From Selaginella moellendorffii (taxonomy: Eukaryota; Streptophyta; Lycopodiopsida; Selaginellales; Selaginellaceae): a stretch of 64,000 nucleotides of DNA. The DNA is taken from NCBI RefSeq assembly GCF_000143415.4, contig NW_003314264.1, positions 3,011,444 to 3,075,443 of the forward strand. Reading direction: 5' to 3'. A model generated the notes under the pieces. That model worked only from the letters and a program-made list of their open reading frames with translations, was not told where the DNA came from and made no database searches. The number at the start of each line of letters is the position of its first letter. Positions within the stretch are counted from its first letter, which is position 1. The position numbers and the translations under genes are program-made. This document shows positions 54,542-64,000 of this stretch, in pieces.

Positions 54542-56822
54542 CCACTCCCCTGTTTTTAGGGTTCTTCGCGAGAACCGTTTATCAATTCGTAAAAACAAAA
54601 AATCTCTATTTACATGAGAGCAGTAGTTGGGCTCTACTCTGAGATCGAACGCTCCAGCGGATGATAGGGCCGTGGAATGCAAAATTCCCCTCCACCGACA
54701 CTGCCAGCCTTGAATTTCAGAGGCTCAATCTCTCTTAGAGTAGACCTCATCCAGTAAAGGAATTGCCTCTTGAAGCCTCCTCATGCCATATTTTCCATTT
54801 TCAATTGGAAAAGTAACTCTAAAGGAACCAATGTTATTCTTGTGTAAGTTCTCTTAGTCCAAGTATCTGCAAAAAAACATCATAAAAGGATAAAAAAAGA
54901 AATTTTTGGTTGGAATTTGCATAAAATATAACTTTACATTTTTGTACTTGATAATATTTATTACACAATAATATTATAATATTTAATATAATATTTATAT
55001 TATTTATTACATAACACCATTAAATATAATATTGTAATTTTAGTGTGAGAAAACTTTGAAACATAACATAATAAAGAATCAATACAATGAAAGAATAATG
55101 TTTGGAAAGCTAAACTTTAAAATTGTAGTCATAAAAAAAGTACTATTAACTAAAACGTTTTTAATAGCTATATTTTGTATAATATTTTTTAAAAAAAATT
55201 CTAATTTAGTAAAAGGAAGCATTTAGTGAAATTTTGGAAATTAAAAAAAATAGTTGGAATGAATATCAACTTTAAAAATATAATTTTCTTTATATATAAT
55301 TTATTTATAGTTTTAAAGTTTTATTTTTAAATTCTAGCTTTATTTCTTTTTGTTTTGACACATTTTTCAGAAACTTAAAGCTAAAACAAAGTTAACAAGT
55401 TTTTATATATGTATTTATATCAAAATGTAAAAATTTTAATAGTAGTATTAGGTTTCTTACTTTGGACTGTAATCTTTAAAATATATGAACAATGGAGTTC
55501 AGGTCGACATGGGGAGCATGGGGTTTTTCCAAAGATTATTATTGAAAAAAAAATTAATGAAAACTTAAATAACATTAAGATATAAACTAGCATTTTATTG
55601 TAACAAATATAAAATAAAAATTATATTATAAATTTACATAATAAATATTAGTAAGTATGATATAGTTTTATTAATATATATACCATTTGTAACAGAGTAT
55701 TTCTCATTCAACCCCAAAATGAAAAGTGCTCTTGTAGCATTTGCAAAAGTTGAACTTTATGATATAGTTTACCTCCCAAAGTTTTAAGTTTTCTCCATTA
55801 CTCCTAATCAACAATTTACCATTTGCACATTTTTGACACTTATAATAAACTTGATGAACCACTTGCCATACCTTACCTGAAGTGGTAGCATTCTTCACAA
55901 TCAAAACATCCTCAAACCTAACTCATTCAATCAAAATCATCATTGAGGCGATATAAACATCCTTGAAGTCCTCTACATGCATTTGTATCTCATTTGTTAT
56001 TCTGGGGACAACTTCCCAAATTCTACTTCATTCAACTGTGATTGCAACAACCCCTTTCCAATTACTAACCCAAGAACCTTTGGGTTATTTATTTCAACTT
56101 TGTCTCAACAATTGAGAACCATCTAAAAGCATTCTCATGTGACGAAAGAAGCTTTGATCCCTTAGATCCACTAGATTTCCTTATCACTTAAAGATCAGTG
56201 TCCCTTGTAGTCACACCTTTTAATGGCAACCTCTTCACAACCTCCTCACCAATTAAAGCACCGACTTAAGAAATACTTAATTCTCTATATTGATCAAAAG
56301 GATAGAACTTGCCTCCATAAGTCCAACAGAAGACTTAGATTCCTGTGAGTTGCTTCTGTAGTCGTTTGCAAAGAACTGGATCTAAAAAAGCCTTGATTTC
56401 TTTGTGTTTTAGCAGATTAAATTCAAACAGATGCATTAAGAATTGAATTGATCTCTCAGAGAACAATCGCTCTCGAGAACTCCCCTGCTCTTTCCTTGTA
56501 AATTAGATCAATTTCTTGTTTTCTCTTTCACAGGTGGTAAGTTGTAGAAAAGCTTTCTCATAGATTAGTTTTAACTTGTAATATCAATCTGCCAGAAGAG
56601 AGAAATTCTCATGTGAGCATGATCATAACCTACAGGGTTACGAGATCGCCTATTACGGGCTGTAGTCGTCCCTGGAAATCTCCTGAATCCTGGAAGGAAG
56701 AAATGTTTGTAAGAAGTTTGTGATCTATAGAGATTATAAATCATGAGAACTCACAAGCTTACAAGTATAAATACATATCGTAAAGCACTGATTCCAATTT
56801 ACATGCACACCCATCTTCTCAT
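54542..56822. other. AT-rich intergenic region
   Basis: About 2.3 kb. Bases 54870-55690 are extremely AT-rich with no gene. A minus-strand frame at 55904-55704 has two CxxC-like pairs (YYKCQKCANGK, FNFCKCYKS), vaguely like a BED-type zinc finger of hAT transposons. The DNA up to about 56300 may be the rest of such a remnant. This is weak. Confidence 0.45.
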
Positions 56823-58841
56823 ATGGAGGCACTGGATGGATTGAACTCGGTACAACAGCAGGGTCTCTCCCGGGGTCTCGATTCCTCAGAGAAAACCGCA
56901 AGTTTTGTGAGGCTTCTCCAGCAGCATGGAGACCAGAAATCGCTGTCAGCCGGGAGGCATCTTCACTCTCAGGTGGCAAGAGCAGGACTTGACAGAGACA
57001 CATACCTTGGAAATCTCATTGTGAGAATGTATAGCAAGTGTGGAAGCCTCGATGACGCTCGCCAAGCATTCGAGAGGATTCATCGCCCGGACTCCGTCTC
57101 CTGGAACAGCATCATGGCCGCTTATATAAAGTGCGGGGAGATCGAACAAGCCAGGCGGGTGTTTGATTCCATGCCCAGAAAGAGCATCGTCTCGTGGAAT
57201 GCGATTATTGTTGCATATGCCCAGTCTAGGCATATGGAGATTGCAAAAGGCTTGTTTGACGCGGCACCTTGTAAAGACGTGGCTACGTGGAACGGTATCT
57301 TGACAGGATATGCGGACAATGGTCTTGTGAGCGATGCGAAGAATGTTTTCGAAAAGATGCCGGAGAGAAATGTAGTGTCGTGGAATGCTTTGATTGCAGC
57401 ATTGGCCAAGAACTGGCATTTTGACAAAGCGTTCGCGGCATTTGCGAGGATGGACGTCCAGCCCAACGCGGTGACGTTTGTGACGGTGCTGGACGCGTGC
57501 GTCGGCGCCGGGGCGACGGGCGGGGGACTAGCTGCCGGCCGTCACGTCTTCGCCCGCGCCACGGCCATGGGAATGGTGGGCGCCGAGATCAAAGTGGGCA
57601 ACGCGCTCGTCAACATGTTTGCCAAGTGCGGCAGCCTCGAGGACGCCAGGGCGACGTTCGATCTCATGCCCCGGAAGAACGCCCGGTCCTCCACGATCAT
57701 GATCGCCGCGCTGGGCAGCTTTGGGCGATTGGAGGAGGCGCGATCGGTGCTGGATTCCATGGAGATCAAGACGCTCTTCGCGTGGAATGCGATGATCAGC
57801 GCTTATGCCCAGGCCGGCCGCGCGCGCGACGCCCTAGAGACGTTCGAGCGCATGGACGTGGAGCCCGACTCCATCACATTCATCGGCGTATTGGAGGCCG
57901 CCAGCTGGACGGGTGACCTAAGCACCGGCCTCCACGCACACGCCAGCATGGCACGGTGTGGCATCCACGTAGACACCCACGTGGGCAACGCGCTGGTTAA
58001 CATGTACGGCAAGTGCGGCAGTGTGGCGCACGCCAGGGAGGCGTTTGAGGCGGTGCGTGACAAGAACGTGGTGACTTGGACGTGCATGATATCGGTGTAT
58101 GCCCAGAACCGGCATGCCAGCGCGGCATTCCGGACGTTCCAGCTCATGGACCTCCACGGTGTCGCGTCCAACGAGGTGACGCTCGCTAACGTGGCAGACG
58201 CATGCGCCGAGCTGGCTGAGTTCCCTGGCATGGCCAAGGCCGTACACGAGGTGGCCATGGAGTTGGAGCTAGACCGCGACGTGGTTCTTGGGAGCGCGCT
58301 TGTTACCATGCACGGCAAGTGTGGTAATCTCGGCGCCGCGCGGCGGGCATTCGATCGGATCGAGCGGCGGAATCTCGTCTCCTGGACGGCGATGATCGCG
58401 GCGCTGGCCGAGAATGGGGATCGCGAGGGTGCCTGGGATCTCTTCCGGGCTATGGAGCTGGAAGGGATCGAGCCGGACGAGGTGTGCTTCATGGGAGTCC
58501 TGGCGGCGTGCAAGAACGCGGGCGAGATCCAGACCGGATTCGAGTATTTCCAGTCCATGACCGAGGATTACAGCATGGATCCATCGCCGGGGCACTATAC
58601 CTTCTTGATCGATCTGCTAGCGCGATCCGGGAAGCTGGAGCTCGCCGAGGATCTGATCCGAGGCATGCCATTCGAGCCCCAGGCGTGGACGTGGACGTCC
58701 CTGCTGGGGGCTTGCAAGATCCACTGGGACGAGCGGCGTGGGGCGATGGCGGCGCAGCGCGCGCTGGTGATCGATCCGCGCAGGACGGCGGCGTATGTGA
58801 TCCTCTCCAATATTTGCGGCAAGAACAGTGTGGGAGTATAA
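56823..58841 (+). CDS. PPR protein, PLS class with E motif
   Basis: An intronless 672-residue protein. After about 30 residues come mixed P, L and S motifs such as AGRHLHSQVARAGLDRDTYL, SWNSIMAAYIKCGEIEQARR and VGNALVNMFAKCGSLEDARA. The end is an E-type region (HYTFLIDLLARSGKLELAED, MPFEPQAWTWTSLLGACKIH, YVILSN). E+ and DYW domains are absent. The expected role is sequence-specific RNA binding in an organelle, possibly with a partner that supplies deaminase activity. The stop lies only 84 bp before the start codon of the next gene on the same strand. GC content rises sharply after about 57440. Confidence 0.9.
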   Translation: MEALDGLNSVQQQGLSRGLDSSEKTASFVRLLQQHGDQKSLSAGRHLHSQVARAGLDRDTYLGNLIVRMYSKCGSLDDARQAFERIHRPDSVSWNSIMAAYIKCGEIEQARRVFDSMPRKSIVSWNAIIVAYAQSRHMEIAKGLFDAAPCKDVATWNGILTGYADNGLVSDAKNVFEKMPERNVVSWNALIAALAKNWHFDKAFAAFARMDVQPNAVTFVTVLDACVGAGATGGGLAAGRHVFARATAMGMVGAEIKVGNALVNMFAKCGSLEDARATFDLMPRKNARSSTIMIAALGSFGRLEEARSVLDSMEIKTLFAWNAMISAYAQAGRARDALETFERMDVEPDSITFIGVLEAASWTGDLSTGLHAHASMARCGIHVDTHVGNALVNMYGKCGSVAHAREAFEAVRDKNVVTWTCMISVYAQNRHASAAFRTFQLMDLHGVASNEVTLANVADACAELAEFPGMAKAVHEVAMELELDRDVVLGSALVTMHGKCGNLGAARRAFDRIERRNLVSWTAMIAALAENGDREGAWDLFRAMELEGIEPDEVCFMGVLAACKNAGEIQTGFEYFQSMTEDYSMDPSPGHYTFLIDLLARSGKLELAEDLIRGMPFEPQAWTWTSLLGACKIHWDERRGAMAAQRALVIDPRRTAAYVILSNICGKNSVGV

Positions 58842-58924
58842 AGAACAGAAAGAGGGGCCAGGAAATATTTAGGGTTTGTGCCCTTCTTCCTCTTTCTTGT
58901 TTTGGCGCTCGATCGATCGCAGCG

Positions 58925-60382
58925 ATGGTGAGCCGCTTTGCTACTCTCTATGTGTTCTAACCCGTGCTCTTCCATGGCAGAGTGGATCGCCAAGGCGTGG
59001 CGGAAGAAGGTACTCCTTTTCTCCTCTTCTTTCTCTCCGCGCCTAGGTTTTCTTACGCCCGCGCTTCTTTCTCAGGTACTCGTATTCTCCATCGCCTCGG
59101 AGAGGGCGCTCCAGGTCGAGGAGCCCGCCACATTGCAGAAGGTATCACTCGTTCGTTCTTTCTTTCTTGTTTTCTTGCTTTTCTCTTTGTTTTGGCTAAG
59201 TAATGCACAGCAGCTATAGGGGCGATGGCCGCGACAAGGACGACGAGATCTCGTGCAATCCCGGAAACAATCTCTACGTTACTGGGCTCTCGACTCGAGT
59301 GACTGAGAAGGACCTCGAGGACTATTTCTCGAAAGAAGGCAAGGTAAGCGTTATGCTTTTTCGATTTTGGTGTGATGAGTTTTGATTTGTTCTTGGTTTT
59401 TGAGTTCCAGGTAGTGGAATGCAGGCTTGTGGTGGATCCTCGAAGTCATGAATCGAGGGGGTTTGGGTTTGTGGCACTAGAATCTCTGGACGATGCGGAA
59501 CGCTGCATAAAACGTTTGCACCACTCCAATCTCGAGGGCCGGATCATCACAGTTGAAAAGGTACTCTACTCCAAGCCGTGATGCTTCTCCAAAAATGGTG
59601 GTCACGATTCATCAATCAACCGCTTCTTCCCTGCTCAAAAAAAAATCACCACTTGCATCAACCAATCAGTTCATCTCAACAGCTGCTCCGAATGATCCTC
59701 CCGAGCACTCTAGCACTCTAGCCAAAAACTTCAAGCTTGTTGGTGGTCTCCTCAGCAAGCTCAGCTCCAGCTCCTTCCATAAACATCTAAACAAAGCCAT
59801 AGCTGCATCGAGTGGCCTCAACAGCAATAGCTCTTCCCTATATCAAACTCTTCTGCAACTTTCACGTCCCTCCGGTGTTTGAAGGTTGGCTTGATCTGAC
59901 TAGTTCTCTCGAAAGTTTTAGTTTTTTCTTTTTCCTCTTTACAATCTAACAACGCGATTCTCTCTTTGTTCTTCAGGCCAGGAGGAGCCGAGCGAGAACC
60001 CCGACGCCCGGCAAGTACCTCGGAAGTAGAAGTGAGTACCAAAAACAAAGCTTTTCTTTTCATTTGAAGTTCTACTCGAACGTTGGCGGTCTGATTCGAA
60101 CAAAAACTGTCAGCTGCAGCAGGCGGTGGAGGACGATCTCACGGACGCCGACACGACGATCGAGACCACCGCGACGATTACTACCGCGCTGGCAATGGCG
60201 GTGGCGGCGGCTACCACCGAAGGTCACCGCGGTACTCGCCGTACAGGAGGTCGCCGCGGTACTCGCCATACCGCGGCGACTATGATCGCTCGTACTCGCC
60301 GCCGCCGTACCGGCACCGCAGGGAGTACGACCGGTCCCCGCCGAGTTACCGACGCTCACCTCCATCTTATTACCATAGGTGA
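58925..60382 (+). CDS. SR45a: SR45a/transformer-2-like splicing factor
   Basis: Seven exons: 58925-58927, 58981-59009, 59076-59141, 59211-59343, 59411-59560, 59977-60031, 60114-60382. The first coding exon is just the ATG. The joined protein has an N-terminal RS region (MSGSPRRGGRRYSYSPSPRR), one RRM starting NPGNNLYVTGLSTRVTEKDL with RNP1-like SRGFGFVALE, the TRA2-type linker RARTPTPGKY, and a C-terminal Gly/Arg/Tyr/Ser-rich tail with repeated RRSPRYSPY. In plants SR45a is a nuclear splicing regulator whose own transcript is alternatively spliced under stress (established in flowering plants). The 416-bp intron before exon 6 is far longer than the others and could hold an alternative exon. 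Every splice joins in frame. Confidence 0.92.
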
Positions 60383-60541
60383 AAAGTTGTTGTTCTTCTA
60401 AAAAATTATTAGGGTAAAAATTAGGGAAATTTTTAGGGCTTATGGACTATGCGGGATTTCCGCGGCATTTGTTCGTCGGGATTTCCATAGCGCGAATTGA
60501 ATGGCGATTTGCGAACAGCCATCGCCATCGCTCCTCCTGAG
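60383..60541. promoter_or_regulatory. Short gap upstream of third PPR gene
   Basis: 159 bp between the SR45a stop and the next start. It holds the SR45a 3' end and a possible GGGATTTCC repeat. The frame of the next gene is closed by TAG at 60488, so its ATG must be 60542 or later. Confidence 0.4.
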
Positions 60542-63500
60542 ATGATCAGGAAACAAGTATGGGGGCGGGGAGTGGCGATCGATCGCGGCGTGGAGGCGTC
60601 GCTGGCGGCGCTAGAGAGCAGCTACTCCCAGGAGCCGCTCAATGTGTACGCGTCGCTGATCCGGCAGTGCGGCGACGCGCGAGCGTACCTGGACGGCCGC
60701 AAAATCCATCGCCATCTCGAGAAGAAGGGGTATGCCAAGAACAGCACTCTCGTCAATTGCCTGATCCAGATGTATGGCAAATGCGGACAGCTCGAGGACG
60801 CGCTGGGCGTCTTCGAATCCTCGGACAGGAGCGAGCACTCGTGGAGCACCATCATCGGCGCCTTCGCCAAGAACGGGAGGAAGAAGGAGGCGCTGGATCT
60901 CTACAGGAGATTCAGGGGCGAGGGCGCGCGGCCTAGCGGGAGCTCGGTGCTCATCAGCGCCATGGCGGCTTGCAGCTGCCCGGATGATATTGCCGAGGGG
61001 CGGGAGATCCACAGGGCTATCGTCTCGGCTGGATGGCTGCGCAGATCATCGGACAAGGTCTCGGACACCATCCTGGAGACCGCGGTGTTTAGCATGTACG
61101 CGAGGTGTGGCAGCATGGACGAGGCACGGGAGATCTTCGATCGAGTGCCGGACAAGGACGTGGTGTGCTACACGATCATGATCTCGGCGTATGCCCAGAA
61201 GGGGTATCACAGGGAAGCGCTCGAGCTCTACGAGGAGATGGACGAGCGTGGAGTGGATCCCAACGACAAGACCTTTGCGTGCGTTCTCTCGGCTTGCGCG
61301 GGGCTCAAGGACATGGAGAGAGGGAAGAAGGTCCACAGGAGGATCCGGGAGAGCGTCGCTCGCGTCGACACCGTGCTCCAGAACGCGCTGCTCAACCTGT
61401 ATGCCAAGTGTGGGGATTTGGAGGAGTCGCGGAGGATCTTCGAGGCGATGGAGAGGAGGACGGTGGCGACTTGGAACACGATGATCACGGCTTACGTCCA
61501 GCACGATTTCTTCCAAGAGGCGCTGGAGGCTTTTCGCCGGATGGACGCACCACCCAGCTCCATCACTTTCACGTCGGTTCTCGGGGCCTGCTGCTCCCCC
61601 GACGATCTGGAAACTGGTAAAGCCATTCACAGGCAGATTGGTGGTAGTTCTCCGCAAATTCAAGCTGACGAGATTTTGCAGAACTCGCTCGTCACCATGT
61701 ATGGGAAGTGTGGGAGCCTGGAGGACGCGGAGAGGGTGTTCCATGGGATTCGTAGGAAGAACGCTTTCTCGTGGACTGCGATGATCACGGCTTACGCGCA
61801 GAATGGATATGAAAGGAGAGCGATCGAGGTATTTGGTGATATGATGTCGGAGGGAAGGGTGGAACCGGATCCTATAACTTATGCTGGCGTTCTCACTGCT
61901 TGCAGTACTCTCGGCGACTTGGAAACCGGTATGAGGATTCACGCGTTGATACGTTCCAAAGGAGTGGAGTCCGCGATGGTTTCGACTGGGCTGATAGACT
62001 TATATGGAAAGTGGGGTTTCTTCGAGGACGCATTACAGGTTTTCGAGAGCGTTCGAGACAGGGACGTGGTTATCTGGACTGCCTTTATCGCCGCTTGTGT
62101 CTACCACGGACAGTCGGGTTTTGCTCTCGAGCTATTCAGAAAGATGGAAGCGGAAGGCTTACAGGCAAATAACGTTACTTTCTCCAAGATTCTTGCTGCT
62201 TGCAGCAACTTGGAAGACTTTGAGACAGGGAAAACCATCGAAGACCGCATATACACGTTGGGCCTAGAATATGACGATGTTCTTCAAGATGGGATACTGT
62301 CCTTGCACGCCAGGTGTGGGAGTTTGGTCGGGACCAGAGAAATGTTCGACCGGATGCCGCACAGAACCGTAGTAACGTGGACAACTATGATAGCAGCTTA
62401 CAACCAACGGGGGTACTCTATGGAGGCACTCGAACTCTACCACTGTATGGACATTGAGCCGGACGACATCGCTCTCTCAAACGTTCTCCAGGCGTGTAGC
62501 AGGCTTAAAAACTTGGAGCAAGGCAGGGCAGTCCATTCACGTATTGCCTCGAGGGACTTTGAGCCGAGCTTGATGGTTCAGACGCTGCTGGTCGACATGT
62601 ACGTGAAATGTGGGGATCTGGCTGAAGCAAGGAGAACATTTGACGGTTTCAAAGCGAGGGACGTGATCTCTTGGACGTCGCTCATCACGGCCTACAGCCA
62701 CGAGAACTTTGGACGGGAGGCGCTGGAAGTGTTTCACAGCATGGAGTTGGAAGGCGTGGAGCCAAACAGCATCACCTTTTGCACCGTCATAGATGCTTGC
62801 TCGAGGCTGAGCTCGCTTCTTCCTGGCAGAGCTCTTCATTCGCGCGTTGTTGCGACGGGTCACATTTCGGATGAGTTTGTCGGGAACGCACTCGTCAGCA
62901 TGTACTCCAAGTTCGGCCGCGTAGACTTCGCAAGGATGGTTTTCGACAGCATTCCGGTGAAGAGATATCCGTCCTGGCGCGTGATGCTGGTGGCCTTGAC
63001 ACAAAACGGCCACTCTCACGAGGCTCTAGAGATGTACAGCCGGATACACCTGGAAGGTTTCCGGCCCGGGAGTCCGATCTTCTCCGCAGCTTTGGTCTCA
63101 TGCACGGCTCTCGAGGACGTGAGCAGAGCCCGGGCGATTCACGGCGTGATCAAGTCGAGTGACTTCTATCCAGACCTCGTCCTCAGCAACGTCTTGATGA
63201 ACGTCTACGCCAAGTGTGGAGAGCTGGAGAAAGCCCGGCTGGTCTTCGACCAGATGACAGAAAAGAACGAGGTCTCCTGGACGACAATGATCGGCGGCTA
63301 CGCGCAAAACGGCCGTCCAGCGGAAGCTCTAGAGCTCTACAAAGCCATGGACGTCCAGCCGAACTTCATCGCGTTTGTGCCGGTTATAAGCTCCTGCGCG
63401 GACCTGGGTGCGCTCGTCGAAGGCCAGAGAGTCCACGCGCGGCTCTCAGACGCAGGCCTCCAGAACAATGAAGTGATCGTCACCGCGCTCGTCAACATGT

Positions 63501-64000
63501 ACGCCAAGTGTGGCAAGCTCGGGCTCGCGAGGGAGTTCTTCGACAGCACCTATTGCCCGGACGCCGGCGCGTGGAACTCCATGGCGACTGCCTACGCTCA
63601 GTTCGGTCACGGCAGCCAGGTGCTGGAGCTCTACCGGGAGATGTGCTTGCAAGGCGTCCAGCCCAACGGGATCACGCTCCTCAGCGTTCTGGTGGCTTGC
63701 AGCCATATGGGAATGCTGGAGGAGTGCGAGCACCGCTTCGAGTGCATGGTCGCGGACCACGGCATTGCTCCAACGTCGGAGCACTACTCGTGCATGACAG
63801 ACTTGCTGGGGAGGTCAGGGAGGCTGGAGGAAGCCGAGAAGGTGGTGAAGATGGCGAGCGGCGAATCCGGCAGCGAAGCGGCCAGTCCGGTGGCTGTGTC
63901 GGCGTGGATGAGCTTCCTGGGAGCTTGCAAGACGCACAACGACTGGGGTAGAGCGGCGGGGGCGGCGGAGAAGCTGTACGAGCTGGATCCGGAGGACTCG
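60542..64000 (+). CDS. Very long PPR protein, PLS class, cut by window end
   Basis: An open frame of 1,153 codons from ATG 60542 with no stop before the window ends, so it does not appear as a closed ORF. The protein starts MIRKQVWGRGVAIDRGVEAS and has about ten PLS triplets, each with the pattern GRKIHRHLEKKG ... LVNCLIQMYGKCGQLEDALG ... SWSTIIGAFAKNGRKKEALD. The last readable part is an E region: HYSCMTDLLGRSGRLEEAEK, AWMSFLGACKTH and AAEKLYELDPEDS. It may continue into E+ and DYW domains beyond the edge, which would make it a possible editing enzyme. There is no intron. High GC matches the neighbouring PPR gene. The large number of triplets is unusual. Confidence 0.92.
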   Translation, partial: MIRKQVWGRGVAIDRGVEASLAALESSYSQEPLNVYASLIRQCGDARAYLDGRKIHRHLEKKGYAKNSTLVNCLIQMYGKCGQLEDALGVFESSDRSEHSWSTIIGAFAKNGRKKEALDLYRRFRGEGARPSGSSVLISAMAACSCPDDIAEGREIHRAIVSAGWLRRSSDKVSDTILETAVFSMYARCGSMDEAREIFDRVPDKDVVCYTIMISAYAQKGYHREALELYEEMDERGVDPNDKTFACVLSACAGLKDMERGKKVHRRIRESVARVDTVLQNALLNLYAKCGDLEESRRIFEAMERRTVATWNTMITAYVQHDFFQEALEAFRRMDAPPSSITFTSVLGACCSPDDLETGKAIHRQIGGSSPQIQADEILQNSLVTMYGKCGSLEDAERVFHGIRRKNAFSWTAMITAYAQNGYERRAIEVFGDMMSEGRVEPDPITYAGVLTACSTLGDLETGMRIHALIRSKGVESAMVSTGLIDLYGKWGFFEDALQVFESVRDRDVVIWTAFIAACVYHGQSGFALELFRKMEAEGLQANNVTFSKILAACSNLEDFETGKTIEDRIYTLGLEYDDVLQDGILSLHARCGSLVGTREMFDRMPHRTVVTWTTMIAAYNQRGYSMEALELYHCMDIEPDDIALSNVLQACSRLKNLEQGRAVHSRIASRDFEPSLMVQTLLVDMYVKCGDLAEARRTFDGFKARDVISWTSLITAYSHENFGREALEVFHSMELEGVEPNSITFCTVIDACSRLSSLLPGRALHSRVVATGHISDEFVGNALVSMYSKFGRVDFARMVFDSIPVKRYPSWRVMLVALTQNGHSHEALEMYSRIHLEGFRPGSPIFSAALVSCTALEDVSRARAIHGVIKSSDFYPDLVLSNVLMNVYAKCGELEKARLVFDQMTEKNEVSWTTMIGGYAQNGRPAEALELYKAMDVQPNFIAFVPVISSCADLGALVEGQRVHARLSDAGLQNNEVIVTALVNMYAKCGKLGLAREFFDSTYCPDAGAWNSMATAYAQFGHGSQVLELYREMCLQGVQPNGITLLSVLVACSHMGMLEECEHRFECMVADHGIAPTSEHYSCMTDLLGRSGRLEEAEKVVKMASGESGSEAASPVAVSAWMSFLGACKTHNDWGRAAGAAEKLYELDPEDS

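Noticed and set aside
54448-54682. Overlapping small frames after the basic two-exon gene
   Set aside because: They do not continue the spliced frame and show no conserved pattern.
59553-59882. 109-codon ORF in the SR45a long intron
   Set aside because: It starts within exon 5 in another frame and has no motif. More likely intronic, although an alternative exon cannot be excluded.
60559-61620. Frames of 125-298 codons on both strands over the third PPR gene
   Set aside because: They are shadows of the GC-rich PPR frame 60542-64000. Similar shadows over 47648-49792 and 56823-58841 were also discarded.

Overview
The window is nuclear DNA from a land plant, most likely an early-diverging lineage such as a lycophyte of the Selaginella type. 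That placement is an inference. It rests on introns of about 45-60 bp, three very large PPR genes without introns, a plant-type initiator tRNA and primer-binding site, and compact GC-rich gene islands set in AT-rich, transposon-filled DNA. No prokaryotic or organellar gene order is present.

Layout. 1-11.8 kb: an intact intronless carotenoid cleavage dioxygenase (CCD) gene (2886-4751), a decayed upstream copy of it, and scattered PPR, CCD and Ty3 fragments. 11.8-32.8 kb: one 21-kb terminal-inverted-repeat DNA transposon (11780-32822), apparently undescribed. It carries a DUF7869-type transposase candidate on the minus strand, a 12-exon plus-strand gene ending in an FCP1/NLI-type HAD phosphatase domain, and about 25 copies of a 22-bp palindrome that I find nowhere else in the window. 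A 7.7-kb non-autonomous LTR retrotransposon (22544-30263) sits inside exon 8 of the plus-strand gene. 32.8-46.7 kb: a decayed Ty3 fragment, then two tail-to-tail Ty3/gypsy elements of one family (34868-41591 plus, 41724-46708 minus). The first holds a solo LTR of the 7.7-kb family.

47-64 kb is a dense gene island: MED9 (minus) divergent from a PPR gene, a BSL Kelch-phosphatase gene with 21 exons, tRNA-iMet, a small basic two-exon gene, a second PPR gene, an SR45a/TRA2-like splicing factor, and a third PPR gene that runs off the end. MED9, the small basic gene, SR45a and the third PPR gene only appear once exons are joined or the open end is followed.

Themes. Genes of the giant transposon and of the Ty3 elements carry premature stops that can each be explained by one C:G to T:A change, as expected from deamination of methylated DNA. 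Three separate decayed repeats each contain a precise small internal inversion (about 31, 71 and 170 bp). The palindrome family of the giant transposon occurs in introns, exons, intergenic DNA and near both ends. It is the least explained signal in the window.
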